Made by a program: the position numbers and the translations under genes. Of a stretch of DNA of 64,000 bases, positions 63,460 through 64,000 are shown piece after piece (position 1 is the first letter of the stretch; each line of letters begins with the position of its first letter). Source of the DNA: Gammaproteobacteria bacterium Ga0077536 (GTDB lineage: Bacteria; Pseudomonadota; Gammaproteobacteria; Ga0077536); the NCBI GenBank assembly GCA_001464935.1, contig LNEL01000033.1, forward strand, positions 1-64,000, written 5' to 3'. The notes beneath the pieces were generated by a model that saw nothing but the letters and a program-made list of their open reading frames with translations, had not been told where the DNA came from and searched no databases.

Positions 63460-64000
63460 CTAAAGCAGCACGACGTCGTACTGCTCCTGCGTGTAGTTCG
63501 TCTCGACCTGGAACCGAATCGGGATGCCGATGAACGCCTCGAGCTCGGCAACGCTGTTGGACTCTTCGTCGAGCAGCACGTCGACCACCGACTGCGAGGC
63601 GACGACGAGCAGCTTCTGGGCATCGAACTGCCGCTGCTCGCGCAGGATTTCGCGGAAGATCTCGTAGCAGACGGTTTCAGCCGACTTGATCGACCCGCGT
63701 CCGGCGCAGGTGGGGCAGGCTTCGCACAGGACGTGCTCGAGGCTCTCGCGTGTACGTTTGCGCGTGATCTGCACGAGGCCCAGCGACGTCACTTCGCTGA
63801 TCGTGATCTTCGAGTGGTCGCGCTCCAGGCTCTTCTCCAGGGCGCGCAGTACCTGCCGTCGGTGATCCTCTTCGACCATGTCGATGAAGTCGACGATGAT
63901 GATGCCGCCCAGATTGCGCAGTCGCAGTTGTCGGGCGATGGCCTGCGCTGCCTCGAGATTGGTCTTGAAGATCGTCTCTTCGAGATTGCGATGGCCGACG
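63460..64000 (-). CDS. rng: Ribonuclease G (C-terminal part, cut by the window edge)
   Basis: About 180 C-terminal residues; the N-terminal S1 and catalytic part lie beyond base 64000. Visible segments are NLEETIFKTNLEAAQAIARQ, LRNLGGIIIVDFIDM with catalytic acidic residues, LERDHSKITISEVTSLGLVQ, RKRTRESLEHVL and the zinc-link CEACPTCAGRGS. These fit RNase G, which processes 16S rRNA 5' ends and some mRNAs, and the absence of a long C-terminal scaffold excludes RNase E. An ATG at 63879 is internal, not the start. It leads the operon with yhdP. Confidence 0.96.
   Translation of the reverse strand, partial: VGHRNLEETIFKTNLEAAQAIARQLRLRNLGGIIIVDFIDMVEEDHRRQVLRALEKSLERDHSKITISEVTSLGLVQITRKRTRESLEHVLCEACPTCAGRGSIKSAETVCYEIFREILREQRQFDAQKLLVVASQSVVDVLLDEESNSVAELEAFIGIPIRFQVETNYTQEQYDVVLL

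Noticed and set aside
1..64000. CRISPR array, tRNA, rRNA, IS element or prophage
   Set aside because: No regularly spaced direct repeats, cloverleaf-like sequence, rRNA stretch, transposase or integrase was seen. The repeats present are inverted REP-type pairs.

Overview
The window is a GC-rich stretch of bacterial chromosome with dense coding on both strands. Several signs point to a gammaproteobacterium: a Uup-type ABC-F ATPase, NhaB, AcnA, malate synthase G, a HiPIP, and a tight block with RNase G, YhdP, a NudJ-type Nudix protein and MnmA. The many acyl-CoA, luciferase-like and ring- or chain-oxidation genes suggest an environmental aerobe that lives on hydrocarbons or other xenobiotics, perhaps of the Immundisolibacter or Nevskiales type. 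That placement is inference from gene content, not a database result. No rRNA, tRNA, CRISPR, insertion sequence, integrase or phage gene was seen, and no classical DNA-binding regulator. The visible signalling proteins are one sensor-less histidine kinase, one PAS/GGDEF/EAL protein and one chemoreceptor.

Layout. 0-9 kb: uup (minus), then a plus-strand run with a DsrE-like protein, a TusA-like protein, a cytosolic histidine kinase, an AhpD-like protein, a PPOX-type flavoprotein and a four-PAS GGDEF/EAL protein. 9-16 kb: an MFS, acyl-CoA dehydrogenase, luciferase-like monooxygenase (LLM), rhodanese and small membrane protein series, facing MaoC, AmiS/UreI, VOC and carboxylesterase genes. 16-25 kb: chemoreceptor, second LLM enzyme, alpha/beta hydrolase, amino-acid permease and YncD-like TonB receptor. 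25-35 kb: exported PCMT-like methyltransferase, acyl-CoA synthetase, glcB, a 34-residue membrane microprotein, enoyl-CoA hydratase, a PEP-CTERM-like protein, a D-serine dehydratase-like enzyme and an SMP-30-like protein. 35-46 kb: two unknown envelope genes, then an island with aldehyde dehydrogenase, exported metallo-hydrolase, two MFS carriers, TauD-like dioxygenase, two tandem LLM paralogues and an acetoacetate-decarboxylase-family enzyme. 46-53 kb: HiPIP, DUF486, two cupins, a CDF metal exporter with a coupled small exported protein, nhaB, and a lysine-2,3-aminomutase-like radical SAM enzyme. 53-64 kb: DUF3465 protein, acnA, a membrane TPR protein, and the rng-yhdP-nudJ-mnmA operon, with rng running off the right edge.

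How it fits together. Acyl-CoA synthetase, acyl-CoA dehydrogenase, enoyl-CoA hydratase and MaoC hydratase supply beta-oxidation steps. Malate synthase G and aconitase handle the resulting two-carbon and TCA flux. The LLM, TauD, aldehyde dehydrogenase and decarboxylase genes look like peripheral oxidation steps that feed this core, with nearby MFS carriers for uptake or efflux. Substrates cannot be read from the sequence.

Intergenic space holds three repeat families, mostly as inverted pairs. Two are REP-like with GTAG-type heads and lie mainly between the 3' ends of convergent genes. The third is a CCACAGAGAACACAGAG-type repeat. Perfect or near-perfect hairpins mark several gene ends.
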